From an uncultured Oscillospiraceae bacterium (lineage in GTDB: Bacteria; Bacillota; Clostridia; Oscillospirales; Acutalibacteraceae): a DNA stretch of 64,000 nucleotides. Positions 7,452 through 15,434 of this stretch are shown in pieces. The translations under genes were made by a program, and so were the position numbers. Location of the stretch: positions 20,266 to 84,265 of the forward strand of contig USCI01000001.1 in assembly GCA_900553255.1 (NCBI GenBank), given 5' to 3'. Position 1 is the first letter of the stretch. Each line of letters starts with the position of its first letter. The notes beneath the pieces were generated by a model that was given only the letters and a program-made list of their open reading frames with translations, made no database searches and had not been told where the DNA came from.

Positions 7452-10058
7452 ATGAACGCAGGCAGAAAAACCCTTTCCGGACTGCTGGCGGCCGCTTTGT
7501 GTGCGGCGGCCATGCCCCTTACCCCGTTGGCGCAGGCACCTGACCACCTGGTAATCAATCAGGTTTACGGGGGCGGCGGAAAAGGCGACACCCCGTTTTC
7601 CCACAGCTTTATCGAGCTGTACAATCCCACCGATGCCGCCGTTGCGCTCGACGGCTACACCATCACCTACTCGTCCAACCGGAGCAATCCCGAGGGCAAG
7701 CATGACGGCTCCACCTGGAACAGCGACGGCTCGGTGGATGTGGTGGAGCTCTCCCTGAGCGGCAGCCTGCCGTCCCGTCACGCGTATCTCATCCGCTGTG
7801 CGGCCGAAGAAACCGATTCCCCGGCCGTGACGCTGAGCGATTACGATCGGGAATGGGATCAGGTGATCGACAACGAAAAGGCGGTCGAGGTGATCCTGTA
7901 TGACGGCGAAACCCGTGTGGACGCGGTATCCACGCGGGACACCGATTTCCGTGATGTGGGGGAGGGAAACGCACCGGCCACGGACGAGATTTCCAAGCAG
8001 AAATCCCTGCGCCGCACCAATTTCTCCGATACGGACAGCAATGCGGCCGACTTCCGGGTGGTTGTGTGGAATGCGCTGCCCGCCGACCCGGCGCAACGGC
8101 AGGCGTTTATCGACACCTACCGTCCGCGCAGCCTCGCGGACGGGGAATGGACCGAGTCGCTGACACCGGAGGATGAGGAAGAGAACCCCTCCCTTCCCGA
8201 ACAGGATTTTACCCGGAAAAATGACGGCTTTGAAAACGGTTCCGCTATGGATCTGAACAAAATCGGCAGCTACATTTCCGACTATTCCAACAAGGACGGC
8301 GGTGTGGCGGAAATCGTCTCCTACGATGCCGCGGCCAACAAGGCCTGGGTGGTCAACGGCACCACCGGCATGCTCGATATTCTGGATCTGACCGGTGTTA
8401 CCTGCGGCGTGTCCGACACGATGACGGCCGAATCGCTGGATATCAAGTCGATTGTGGAACGGGAAGCGGCGGGCTTCGCCTATGGCGATATGACCTCGGT
8501 GGCGGTCAATTCCGAGCGGGGCATCGCGGCCGTCGCGCTGCAGGAGGCCGGGTATGACAAGAACGGCAAGGTTGCCCTGCTGGATACCGAGGGGACGCTG
8601 CTCGCGCTGCTCGATGCGGGCTGCCAGCCGGATATGCTCACCTTTACGCCCGACGGCTCCCGCATCCTTGTGGCGAATGAGGGTGAGCCGCGGGAAGGCT
8701 ATGGACCGGGCATCGCCGATCCGGCCGGGTCGGTGACCATCCTGACGCTGGACATGGAAAACCTGGCGGAAAGCCGTTCGGAAACCATCGGATTCGAAGC
8801 CTTTGACGGGCAGCGGGAGCAGCTTGCCGCTGACGGGGTTATGCTGAAAAAGGGTTCCCTGCCTTCGGCCGATTTTGAGCCGGAGTACATTGCGTGCGAT
8901 GACAAAACCGCTTACGTCGCGCTGCAGGAGGCGAATGCGGTCGCGGTGCTCGACCTCACAACCAAAGCCTATACTGGCGTGTATTCCCTCGGCTACAAGG
9001 ATCTGAGCCGGGAGGAAAATGCGATTGACCTGGTGGAGGACAATGCCTATTCGCCCAAAACCTATCCGCAGGCGGTGGGCGCCTATATGCCCGATGCCGT
9101 CTCGCTGTACAGCGCCGGCGGGAAAACGTATCTGCTGACCGCCAATGAAGGCGACGCCCGGGAATGGGGCAAGGATGCGGCGGAGTATGTCAACGAAATA
9201 AAGGTGACTCTTCACGCGGCGGACGGCAGTGCCGCCGAAAAGGTCCGTGTGGTTGATCCGGAGGGGATCGACGGCATGCCGGAAGGCAGTTCGGTGCTTT
9301 TCGGCGGGCGCTCCTTCTCGGTGTACCGCGTGGAGGCGGACGGGCTGACGCAGGTGTTTGACAGCGGCAATGATTTTGAAGCGAAAACCGCGGCATATAT
9401 CCCCGCCTTCTTCAACTGCTCAAACGACGACAACGCGTTTGACAGCCGCTCCGCCAAGAAGGGGCCGGAGCCGGAAAGCGTTACGGTCGGCACCGTTGAG
9501 GGCAGAACCTACGCCTTTGTTGCACTCGAACGAATCGGCGGCATTATGGTATACGACATTACCGACCCGGATGCGGTCACCTACAGCAACTACATCAATA
9601 CCCGCGATTTTGCGGAGGATCCCGACAAGGCCAATCCGGAGAAGAACCCGGGGTTCAGCCTGACCGGCGATTTTGCCCCCGAGGGTCTGTATTTTATCGG
9701 CGCTGATCAATCCCCCTCGTCCACGCCGATCCTGCTGGCGGCCTTTGAGGTCAGCGGCACGGTCGCGGCGTACGCCGTCGGTGAAAGCCCGTCTACCCAC
9801 AACCTGGATTATGTGCCGGCCAAGGAGCCTACCACGCAGGAAGCCGGCAACCGGGAATACTGGGTCTGCCGGTCCTGCCACAGGCTTTTTGCCGATGCGC
9901 AGGGTACTGTGGAGACCACCCTGGCCGAGATTACTCTCGACAAGCTGACGGATGCCCCGGATACCGGCGTGCAGGCGCCGGCGTATATCCTGGCGGCGCT
10001 TGTGCTGCTGGGTACAGCGGCTTTGGGGGTTTTCGTTGCAAAGCGCAGGCGGGTATAA
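7452..10058 (+). CDS. Secreted choice-of-anchor-I family protein with lamin-tail-like domain and C-terminal anchor
   Basis: 868 residues. The N-terminus is a signal peptide ending near LTPLAQA. Residues about 30-220 resemble a lamin-tail domain (HLVINQVYGGG, FIELYNPTDAAVALDGYTI). Residues about 265-770 are the choice-of-anchor-I beta-propeller region (AEIVSYDAAANKAWVVNG, DMTSVAVN, LTANEGDAREW, NYINTRDF, FAPEGLYFI), related to alkaline-phosphatase-associated surface proteins. A short CxxC unit follows (YWVCRSCHRLFAD). The end has APDTG, a hydrophobic helix and KRRRV, so it is probably anchored to membrane or wall. The gene is monocistronic, preceded by GGAGGAACG and followed by a terminator. 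The ligand or substrate is unknown; phosphoester or nucleic-acid processing is possible but no catalytic residues are assigned. Confidence 0.85.
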   Translation: MNAGRKTLSGLLAAALCAAAMPLTPLAQAPDHLVINQVYGGGGKGDTPFSHSFIELYNPTDAAVALDGYTITYSSNRSNPEGKHDGSTWNSDGSVDVVELSLSGSLPSRHAYLIRCAAEETDSPAVTLSDYDREWDQVIDNEKAVEVILYDGETRVDAVSTRDTDFRDVGEGNAPATDEISKQKSLRRTNFSDTDSNAADFRVVVWNALPADPAQRQAFIDTYRPRSLADGEWTESLTPEDEEENPSLPEQDFTRKNDGFENGSAMDLNKIGSYISDYSNKDGGVAEIVSYDAAANKAWVVNGTTGMLDILDLTGVTCGVSDTMTAESLDIKSIVEREAAGFAYGDMTSVAVNSERGIAAVALQEAGYDKNGKVALLDTEGTLLALLDAGCQPDMLTFTPDGSRILVANEGEPREGYGPGIADPAGSVTILTLDMENLAESRSETIGFEAFDGQREQLAADGVMLKKGSLPSADFEPEYIACDDKTAYVALQEANAVAVLDLTTKAYTGVYSLGYKDLSREENAIDLVEDNAYSPKTYPQAVGAYMPDAVSLYSAGGKTYLLTANEGDAREWGKDAAEYVNEIKVTLHAADGSAAEKVRVVDPEGIDGMPEGSSVLFGGRSFSVYRVEADGLTQVFDSGNDFEAKTAAYIPAFFNCSNDDNAFDSRSAKKGPEPESVTVGTVEGRTYAFVALERIGGIMVYDITDPDAVTYSNYINTRDFAEDPDKANPEKNPGFSLTGDFAPEGLYFIGADQSPSSTPILLAAFEVSGTVAAYAVGESPSTHNLDYVPAKEPTTQEAGNREYWVCRSCHRLFADAQGTVETTLAEITLDKLTDAPDTGVQAPAYILAALVLLGTAALGVFVAKRRRV

Positions 10059-10082
10059 GCCAAACGATATGGCGTATTCTAA

Positions 10083-10114
10083 GAGCGGGCAGGCAGCGGG
10101 CCTGCCCGCTTTTT
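10083..10114 (+). terminator. Terminator after the choice-of-anchor-I gene
   Basis: An 11-bp stem (AGCGGGCAGGC at 10083-10093 and its complement ending at 10110) with a short loop, followed by four to five T. Confidence 0.8.
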
Positions 10115-10356
10115 GGACAGAAAAAATTTTTCCGTGTCCGGTTGCGGCGGGGACAGGCTTCGCAGGGAACACGATCGCCTCCGGAAACCGCCTGTGAACC
10201 TGCCGGCTGCGGGTAATCCGGATGGGCTGTTGGGCCTTCGAAATTTACACAAATTGACAGTTATAATCCTCCGTGTAAAAGTCAGAATAATGAATGCAAA
10301 CGCAATTATTATTCAGCGGCGAAAATGCCGCCAACTTTGAAGGAGTGTAGTTTATC

Positions 10357-10611
10357 ATGGCTAGCAACAAAACGATGGTTCCTGAGGCGCGCGAAGGTCT
10401 TAACCGTTTCAAGATGGAAGCTGCGAACGAAGTGGGCGTCAACCTGAAGCAGGGCTACAACGGCGACCTGACCTCCAAGCAGGCTGGCTCGATCGGCGGC
10501 CAGATGGTTAAGAAGATTTTCCCGGAACGCCAAACGAAATTTACCCGTGAAAATCGGCGCGTGCTTAATCACCGGATGGAAATCTGCTATACCGTCGATA
10601 TGGCAATGTGA
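10357..10611 (+). CDS. Alpha/beta-type small acid-soluble spore protein with atypical C-terminus
   Basis: 84 residues. Residues 8-57 carry the family signature of DNA-coating spore proteins: VPEAREGLNRFKMEAANE, then the GDLTSKQAGSIGGQMVKK block. Such proteins saturate spore DNA and protect it from UV and heat, and are degraded by the GPR protease on germination. The normal short ending after GGxMVKK (about 8-12 residues) is replaced here by 27 residues (starting IFPERQTKF) that do not look like the family. GGAGTG precedes the ATG. A strong terminator follows. Expression would be expected from a forespore sigma-G promoter, but I could not place convincing sigma-G boxes in the AT-rich 5' region. 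Confidence 0.88.
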   Translation: MASNKTMVPEAREGLNRFKMEAANEVGVNLKQGYNGDLTSKQAGSIGGQMVKKIFPERQTKFTRENRRVLNHRMEICYTVDMAM

Positions 10612-10626
10612 ACATACAGACAGCAC

Positions 10627-10661
10627 AAAACCGGCCTTTGCAAAGGCCGGTTTTGTTTTTG
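10627..10661 (+). terminator. Terminator after the spore-protein gene
   Basis: A 13-bp stem AAAACCGGCCTTT/AAAGGCCGGTTTT with a 2-nt turn, followed by GTTTTTG. Confidence 0.9.
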
Positions 10662-10811
10662 TCAATTTAGCTGTATTGAAGTTTTCGGTAATCCTCCCGC
10701 CATCGGAGGACAGACTTCATCTCATCGGCTATGTCGGAACACGTTGGATTGTATTGATATAAATGCCGATTTCATCATTGGTCAGATGCATATGACACTT
10801 TCGGCATTCGC

Positions 10812-11961
10812 TCATTCCTCGTTCACAACCTTTGCACGTAGCAACAGACAGTCATGTGGAGCAATAGAGGCAGTATAGCGATAATCGCAGGTTTCGGATA
10901 CGTCCCCAGTCCAGAGATTGGTCATGACCAACTTTTTACCGCAGGAACGGTTGAGGCCCAATTCCGCCATACAGAAATAAAAGTTACTGACATCGTCGGA
11001 TAGATTGAACAGGCCGATGGCGAAATCTCCATTGTTCAGGAGTCGTGCCATGATAAAGCAGTCCTCTGTACCACCGCGTACATCTGTCTGGTTTCCACCA
11101 AGCAGAAACGGCTGACAATAGGCAGGATCCTGATTAATGGCCAGCACCTCTTTGTTCATCAGTATGGTGCGTGTCTGCTCATCCATATGACGAATATCGC
11201 AGCCAATCATGAGGGGAGAGGCAAAGAAAGCCCAGAGTGAAAAATGGGTGCGGTATTCAGCGAAGTCGCACCCCTGGAGACCGACATGTCCCTGGCCATT
11301 CATGCCCACTACCAGCATATCCATATCGTTAAAGCAGCCATGGCCGTTGTAGGGAAACAGCGCTCGCTGTTGCTTGGTCAACGATTTTATTGATTCCCAG
11401 GAGTCTACAATATCCGGAGTAGAGCGCCACATGTGGGCACCAGTGGTTTTAATCCAGCGGTGGGTTTCATCAGCCCCCCCAGGAGCAAGCGCTGAAAAGG
11501 ATATCCCGGCCGCAGTTGGCCAGAGCAGTTCCCATGCGTCGGTAAAGCAGGTCTCCCGTATCCTCCGCCGGCTTGAAGCAGTAATCATATTTCAGAAAAT
11601 CTACGCCCCATTCAGCAAAGTTTTGGGCGTCCAGAAATTCGTGCTCATAACTGCCCGGATATTGTCCGCAAGTCATACAGCCTGCGCAGGAATAAATACC
11701 AAATTTCAACCCCTTACTGTGCAGATAGTCCCCCACCGCTTTCATTCCATGAGGAAACTTATCCGTATTCACGACTAGCCGGTGCTGGTTATCCCGCTGC
11801 TTTCGCGCCCAAGTATCATCAATGACAACATATGTATAGCCGGCATCACGCAGTCCACTTTCCACCAACACATCTGCACATTCAAAAATGAGTTGTTCGC
11901 TGATTTTATCCGCAAATGTATTCCATGTGTTCCATCCTATAGGAGGTGTCAACTGATTCAT
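10812..11961 (-). pseudogene. GH27 alpha-galactosidase, frameshifted in a G7 tract
   Basis: Two overlapping minus-strand frames together encode a complete GH27 (melibiase-like) enzyme that cleaves terminal alpha-galactosides. The N-terminal piece (11470-11961, MNQLTPPIGWNTWNTF) carries the first barrel strands, VVIDDTW and the catalytic nucleophile region FLKYDYC. It stops at CSWGG. The C-terminal piece continues with ADETHRW, then NGHGCFNDMDMLVVG (acid/base region) and a C-terminal beta domain. On the coding strand the junction reads TGG followed by seven G in total context (plus-strand C7 at 11474-11480); removing one G gives CSWGADETHRW in one frame. It has no signal peptide, so the enzyme would be cytoplasmic. 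The region is AT-richer than its surroundings. Inactive as read, unless the tract slips or is a sequencing error. Confidence 0.85.
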
Positions 11962-12089
11962 ATTTTATTCCCCTCACGATTCTATTCTCTTCATCAGTAT
12001 ACTGATGAACTGACACAGAATGCAACGCAGAATGTTGCCGGAACTTTGCATTTTGTTGCATCTAGAAAAAATTTATTATTGCACATTTG

Positions 12090-12950
12090 TTACATAGAGC
12101 CGGGACACACTTCTTTCTCATTGCGGTACCGGAAACGATATTCCCGTGGAGAGCATTCATATTTGAGAGAAAACAGTCGATAAAAGGAGGAAAAAGTGCT
12201 GAAGCCCGTAGCCATTGCAATTTGTGATATGGAGAGATCACTGGTGATAAGCAGCTTTTTGGCCAGATCGACACGGTAATTGTTTAGATATTCATTTGGG
12301 GAAATGCCGACTTCTTTTTTAAACAATCGATAAAAATAGCTGCGGTTAATCGAAATCATGTCGGCCAATCCGGATACGGTGAGATGAGAATTGTAGTTGA
12401 ACTGGATATAGCTTATCGCTTTCTGTACGTATTCTTTGGTCAAAGTGTTTTCCGTTTCCGGCGTATCAACGTGATCCATGAGGATCTCAAACATGCGCAG
12501 TAGCTGAATGGTGGCATACATGTCAATATTGCGGAAGGGCTTACTTAGGATAGTTTGAGCGGTTTCGATGATCAGGTCGCTCAACTTCATATCGTTTAGC
12601 GTAATAACCATATTTCCATCCGCAAAACTGGTCCGCTTTAGAAGTCTTTCCACCATTTCCCCTTTGCAGGCAAAAAAGCTGTACTGCCAGGGATCTGTTT
12701 CATCAGCTGTATAAGTGGTAATCTCTTGTGGGTAGATAATAAACGCCTGGCCTTCATGTATATGGTAAATATTTCCGCGAGCGACATAGGTGCCCTTCCC
12801 GGAAGTAACCAGATGGATGAGATAAACCTCGCGTATGGCGGGACCGTAACAATAGCCACTTTCGCAAATATCCCTCCCCGCATGGCAGAAACTAAGGGAT
12901 GGATCATGAGAATTAATTGTGGCAAATAAAACCGGATTACGTAATGCCAT
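12090..12950 (-). CDS. AraC-family transcriptional regulator
   Basis: 286 residues from ATG 12950; the longer frame upstream runs into insertion-sequence DNA and is not used. The N-terminal cupin-like arm shows the carbohydrate-responsive pattern GPAIREVYLIHLVTSGKGTYV and GQAFIIYPQEITTY. The C-terminal two-helix-turn-helix domain (VQKAISYIQFNYNSHLTVSGLADM ... ISQIAMATGFSTFSSFYRLF) is complete. It lies 128 nt upstream of and in the same direction as the alpha-galactosidase gene, so it is the likely activator of that gene in response to a galactoside. No ribosome binding site precedes the ATG, because an IS3 fragment abuts it; expression may depend on read-through from the element. Confidence 0.88.
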   Translation of the reverse strand: MALRNPVLFATINSHDPSLSFCHAGRDICESGYCYGPAIREVYLIHLVTSGKGTYVARGNIYHIHEGQAFIIYPQEITTYTADETDPWQYSFFACKGEMVERLLKRTSFADGNMVITLNDMKLSDLIIETAQTILSKPFRNIDMYATIQLLRMFEILMDHVDTPETENTLTKEYVQKAISYIQFNYNSHLTVSGLADMISINRSYFYRLFKKEVGISPNEYLNNYRVDLAKKLLITSDLSISQIAMATGFSTFSSFYRLFSLKYECSPREYRFRYRNEKEVCPGSM

Positions 12951-13400
12951 ACGCCAAAGAATTGACACATGACAACCACTGGATACTCTGTCCTGTGACG
13001 ATAGATGATGTGATATTTGATCCTTGGCCTCACTTCCTTTCTGTGCATTGCAGAAAATCCCGCAGCAGCTTATTCTCCATCTGTAAACGCCGGAACTCGT
13101 ACGCCTGCTCTGCTTCCTTGCTGACAAACTTTGCCTCCTTTCGGCGGCGTCCTTTGGGACTGGGCAGGATTCCTGCTGCCAGTTTCGCCTGCTTGCGGTT
13201 ATACCGGTTTATCCAATTCTTGATCTGCACCTTACTCAATCCAAGCCGCTCTGCTATCTCTTGCCGTGTCAATCCCATCTCCCGCATAGCCAGTATTTCT
13301 CCCTCTAACGCTTGCAGATGTGTGTATTTGTTCTTGGACATATGAACACCCCCTGTATAGGTCTATTTTCCTACACAGGGGGCGTTTTGTCCATTGTCCG
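12950..13400 (-). mobile_element. IS3-family insertion sequence remnant
   Basis: The element fragment contains a complete orfA (13030-13341) and only the first 33 or so codons of orfB (readable as KYHIIYRHRTEYPVVVMCQFFGV around 12950-13048, the usual start of an IS3 integrase). The rest of orfB, with the DDE domain, is missing. A hairpin CCCCCTGTATAGG/CCTACACAGGGGG at about 13352-13383 lies near the outer end. I could not define terminal repeats or target duplications, so the outer boundary is approximate. Confidence 0.75.
13030..13341 (-). CDS. IS3-family transposase OrfA
   Basis: 103 residues. A helix-turn-helix domain (LTRQEIAERLGLSKVQIKNWINRY) is followed by a basic linker (KGRRRKEAK) and a leucine-zipper-like end (EFRRLQMENKLLRDFL), the layout of IS3 OrfA proteins that bind the element ends and, by programmed frameshifting, form OrfAB. 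With orfB truncated the element cannot move by itself. Confidence 0.88.
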   Translation of the reverse strand: MSKNKYTHLQALEGEILAMREMGLTRQEIAERLGLSKVQIKNWINRYNRKQAKLAAGILPSPKGRRRKEAKFVSKEAEQAYEFRRLQMENKLLRDFLQCTERK

Positions 13401-13438
13401 TTTTTACTGAACCGGTTCAAAATTGCCGCAGGGCTTTT

Positions 13439-14410
13439 TTAAAGCACCGCCAATGCCAGCCACAGCACGCCCGCTGTGGTCAGCAGCGCCGGCGCGCTGC
13501 GGAAGGGCCTCGGCAGATCGCTGTTGTCCACCCGGTACCAGACGGCGGCAAACAGGCAGCCGGCCGCAAACAGGATTGCCGCGCCGGCAAGCTGCCAGAG
13601 CAGGGCCTGCCAAATCCCGGCCGAGCGGCAGGACAGCCACGCCGTAAACGCGGCCGCCGCCATCCATACTCCATCCGCCGCCTCCGGCTTATACAGCCAG
13701 GACAGCGCGGCGACGGCCGTCACAAACGCGGCGGCGGACGGCAGCCATTCCTCCGGGAATACCGGCCAGATCATCCTCAGAAGGCTGAGCAGCACGCCCG
13801 CGGCCAGCGCGATCAGCGCAGCCAGTGCGGCCGGGAGGATCCCTTCGGCCGGACGCGGCGGCGCCACCGGCTTCCCCCGCAGGCAAAACAGCGCGAGAAG
13901 CAGGCCGGCCACCACCACACCGCTACCGCCGGCCGCAAAATCCGCCGACAGGCCCGCAGGCAGCAGACGTACCGCAAACACGGTGCCGTAGGCGAGCAGC
14001 TCCCGCACGGCGCCGATGACCACCGGCGCAAGGGCGGCGAGATAAACCCGTCCGCCCGACGGGGGCGTTTCGCTCCACTCCTCCGCCGCCGGCGCGCAGC
14101 TGAACACCATCGCATAAAACAGCCACAGCGGCGGCAGCCGGTCGGCCACGGCAGGCCAATATGCCAGCAGCAGCACCCGCGACAGCGTTGCGAGAAAGGC
14201 AGCGGTGAGCAGCAGCGCACCCTGCCGTATGGCGGCGGGCAGCGGCCGGAACAGCCGGGCAACCGGGATCAGGATCAGCAGCAGCCACGCGCCGAACATG
14301 GTCACCAGCAGGCCGCCGAAGCCCGACACGCCGGCCGCCGCGCCCGTGCACAGCAGCACCGTCGATGCGGCCAGCCCGCGGTGCGCCGCCGTTTCCTTGG
14401 TATTCGTCAT
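13439..14410 (-). CDS. Putative fused Rnf membrane subunit (RnfE-like plus RnfA-like)
   Basis: 323 residues, almost entirely hydrophobic with many membrane helices. The first half follows the RnfE/NqrD pattern: an early LLCTGAAAG around Cys21, ATLSRVLLLAYWPAVADRL, a second Cys in MVFSCA, and the REL segment VIGAVRELLAYGTVF. The second half contains the late RnfA/NqrE-type ending LPRPFRSAPALLTTAGVLWL and one Cys (WLSCRSAG). RnfA and RnfE are each about 190-200 residues and jointly hold a [2Fe-2S] cluster through four Cys; this fusion shows about three candidate ligands. It follows rnfG with 24 nt between, which is where rnfE and rnfA normally sit. The fusion reading is an inference; a degenerate RnfE with extra helices is the alternative. 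Confidence 0.6.
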   Translation of the reverse strand: MTNTKETAAHRGLAASTVLLCTGAAAGVSGFGGLLVTMFGAWLLLILIPVARLFRPLPAAIRQGALLLTAAFLATLSRVLLLAYWPAVADRLPPLWLFYAMVFSCAPAAEEWSETPPSGGRVYLAALAPVVIGAVRELLAYGTVFAVRLLPAGLSADFAAGGSGVVVAGLLLALFCLRGKPVAPPRPAEGILPAALAALIALAAGVLLSLLRMIWPVFPEEWLPSAAAFVTAVAALSWLYKPEAADGVWMAAAAFTAWLSCRSAGIWQALLWQLAGAAILFAAGCLFAAVWYRVDNSDLPRPFRSAPALLTTAGVLWLALAVL

Positions 14411-14434
14411 CTTCCGGATCCTCCCTTTCTCCTG

Positions 14435-15415
14435 TCAGCGGGCCGCATCGCGGACAAACCGGTACGCGAGATTGGCCGCGCGCACCACCGCTTTGGAGGA
14501 TACGGTCGCGCCGGATACCGCGTCCACCGCGCCGCCGTCGCCGGGAACGGCGACCGTATTATCCTGACCGGCGGCCTCGGCGAGCGCCTGCGCCGCCAGC
14601 TCAACGAATTCCCCGACCGAAACCGACACACCGGCATAGGCGTCGGTTTTGCCGTCCGCTTCGTTATATACCAGCTTTGCCGGGTCCTGCACGCTCAGCA
14701 GTGCGTTTTCCATGGTCTGCGCCTGCTCATGCCAGCCGGGGCCGTCCTCGGTCATCACATACCGTCCGGCGAGCGATTCCGCCTTTTTGGTGGAATCGCT
14801 GTCCCGCTTGTCGGCGTCCCAGTTGACCGCCGTGATCTTCCCGCCGGATATGGTCAGCTCCACAAAGGCGCGGTAGCCGGCGCCGTCATAATCCGGTTTC
14901 TGTGCCCGGTATTCGCCGTCGGCCCACACCGTCTGCACAGGCGGGGCGGACGTATCCCCCGGCTCATCGATGCCGGTATAGCCGCCCACCGAGGCCGGTG
15001 CGGCCAAGGCGGTAAACTGGCCGTAAAACGCTTCCTCGGTGACCCGGGAGCCGTAGCCCATCGTTTCACTGTTGCGGCCGACCCGCAGGCCGATAAACCG
15101 CGACGCATCCGGCGAAAGCGCCGTTTTGACCTCGAGATCCCCGCCGTAGCCCTTCACCTGCACCGTGACCGCATAGCCGATCACCGCACCGGATTCATCG
15201 AGTGCGCGATAGGCCGACACGATGCCCTCCGCGTCCCCGGCGTCCATCGCCTCATAGCGTTCTGCCTCGAGCAGGCCGGAAAAATTCTCACGTACCGCCT
15301 GTTCCTCCTGCCGGACGGCCAGCGTTCCGGACACCTTGTCCATCCCCCACAGCAGGCCGACCGAAGCCACGCCGACAATCAGCAGATTCCGTACGGTTTT
15401 TCCCCATGTTTTCAT
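14435..15415 (-). CDS. rnfG: Electron transport complex subunit RnfG with an extra FMN-binding-like domain
   Basis: 326 residues against about 180-210 for a typical RnfG. An N-terminal membrane helix (NLLIVGVASVGLLWGM) is followed by the RnfG domain (GYAVTVQVKGYGGDLEV, SETMGYGSRVTEEAF). An added segment at about residues 165-285 resembles the FMN-binding domain found in other exported flavoproteins (YDGAGYRAFVELTISGGKITAV). The protein ends with the covalent-FMN motif DAVSGATVSSKA, in which the Thr of SGAT is the flavinylation site used by ApbE. It works in transfer of electrons across the membrane within Rnf. It lies between rnfD (19 nt) and the fused rnfE/A gene. Confidence 0.85.
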   Translation of the reverse strand: MKTWGKTVRNLLIVGVASVGLLWGMDKVSGTLAVRQEEQAVRENFSGLLEAERYEAMDAGDAEGIVSAYRALDESGAVIGYAVTVQVKGYGGDLEVKTALSPDASRFIGLRVGRNSETMGYGSRVTEEAFYGQFTALAAPASVGGYTGIDEPGDTSAPPVQTVWADGEYRAQKPDYDGAGYRAFVELTISGGKITAVNWDADKRDSDSTKKAESLAGRYVMTEDGPGWHEQAQTMENALLSVQDPAKLVYNEADGKTDAYAGVSVSVGEFVELAAQALAEAAGQDNTVAVPGDGGAVDAVSGATVSSKAVVRAANLAYRFVRDAAR

Positions 15416-15434
15416 CCTTCGTCCCTTCCTCTCG

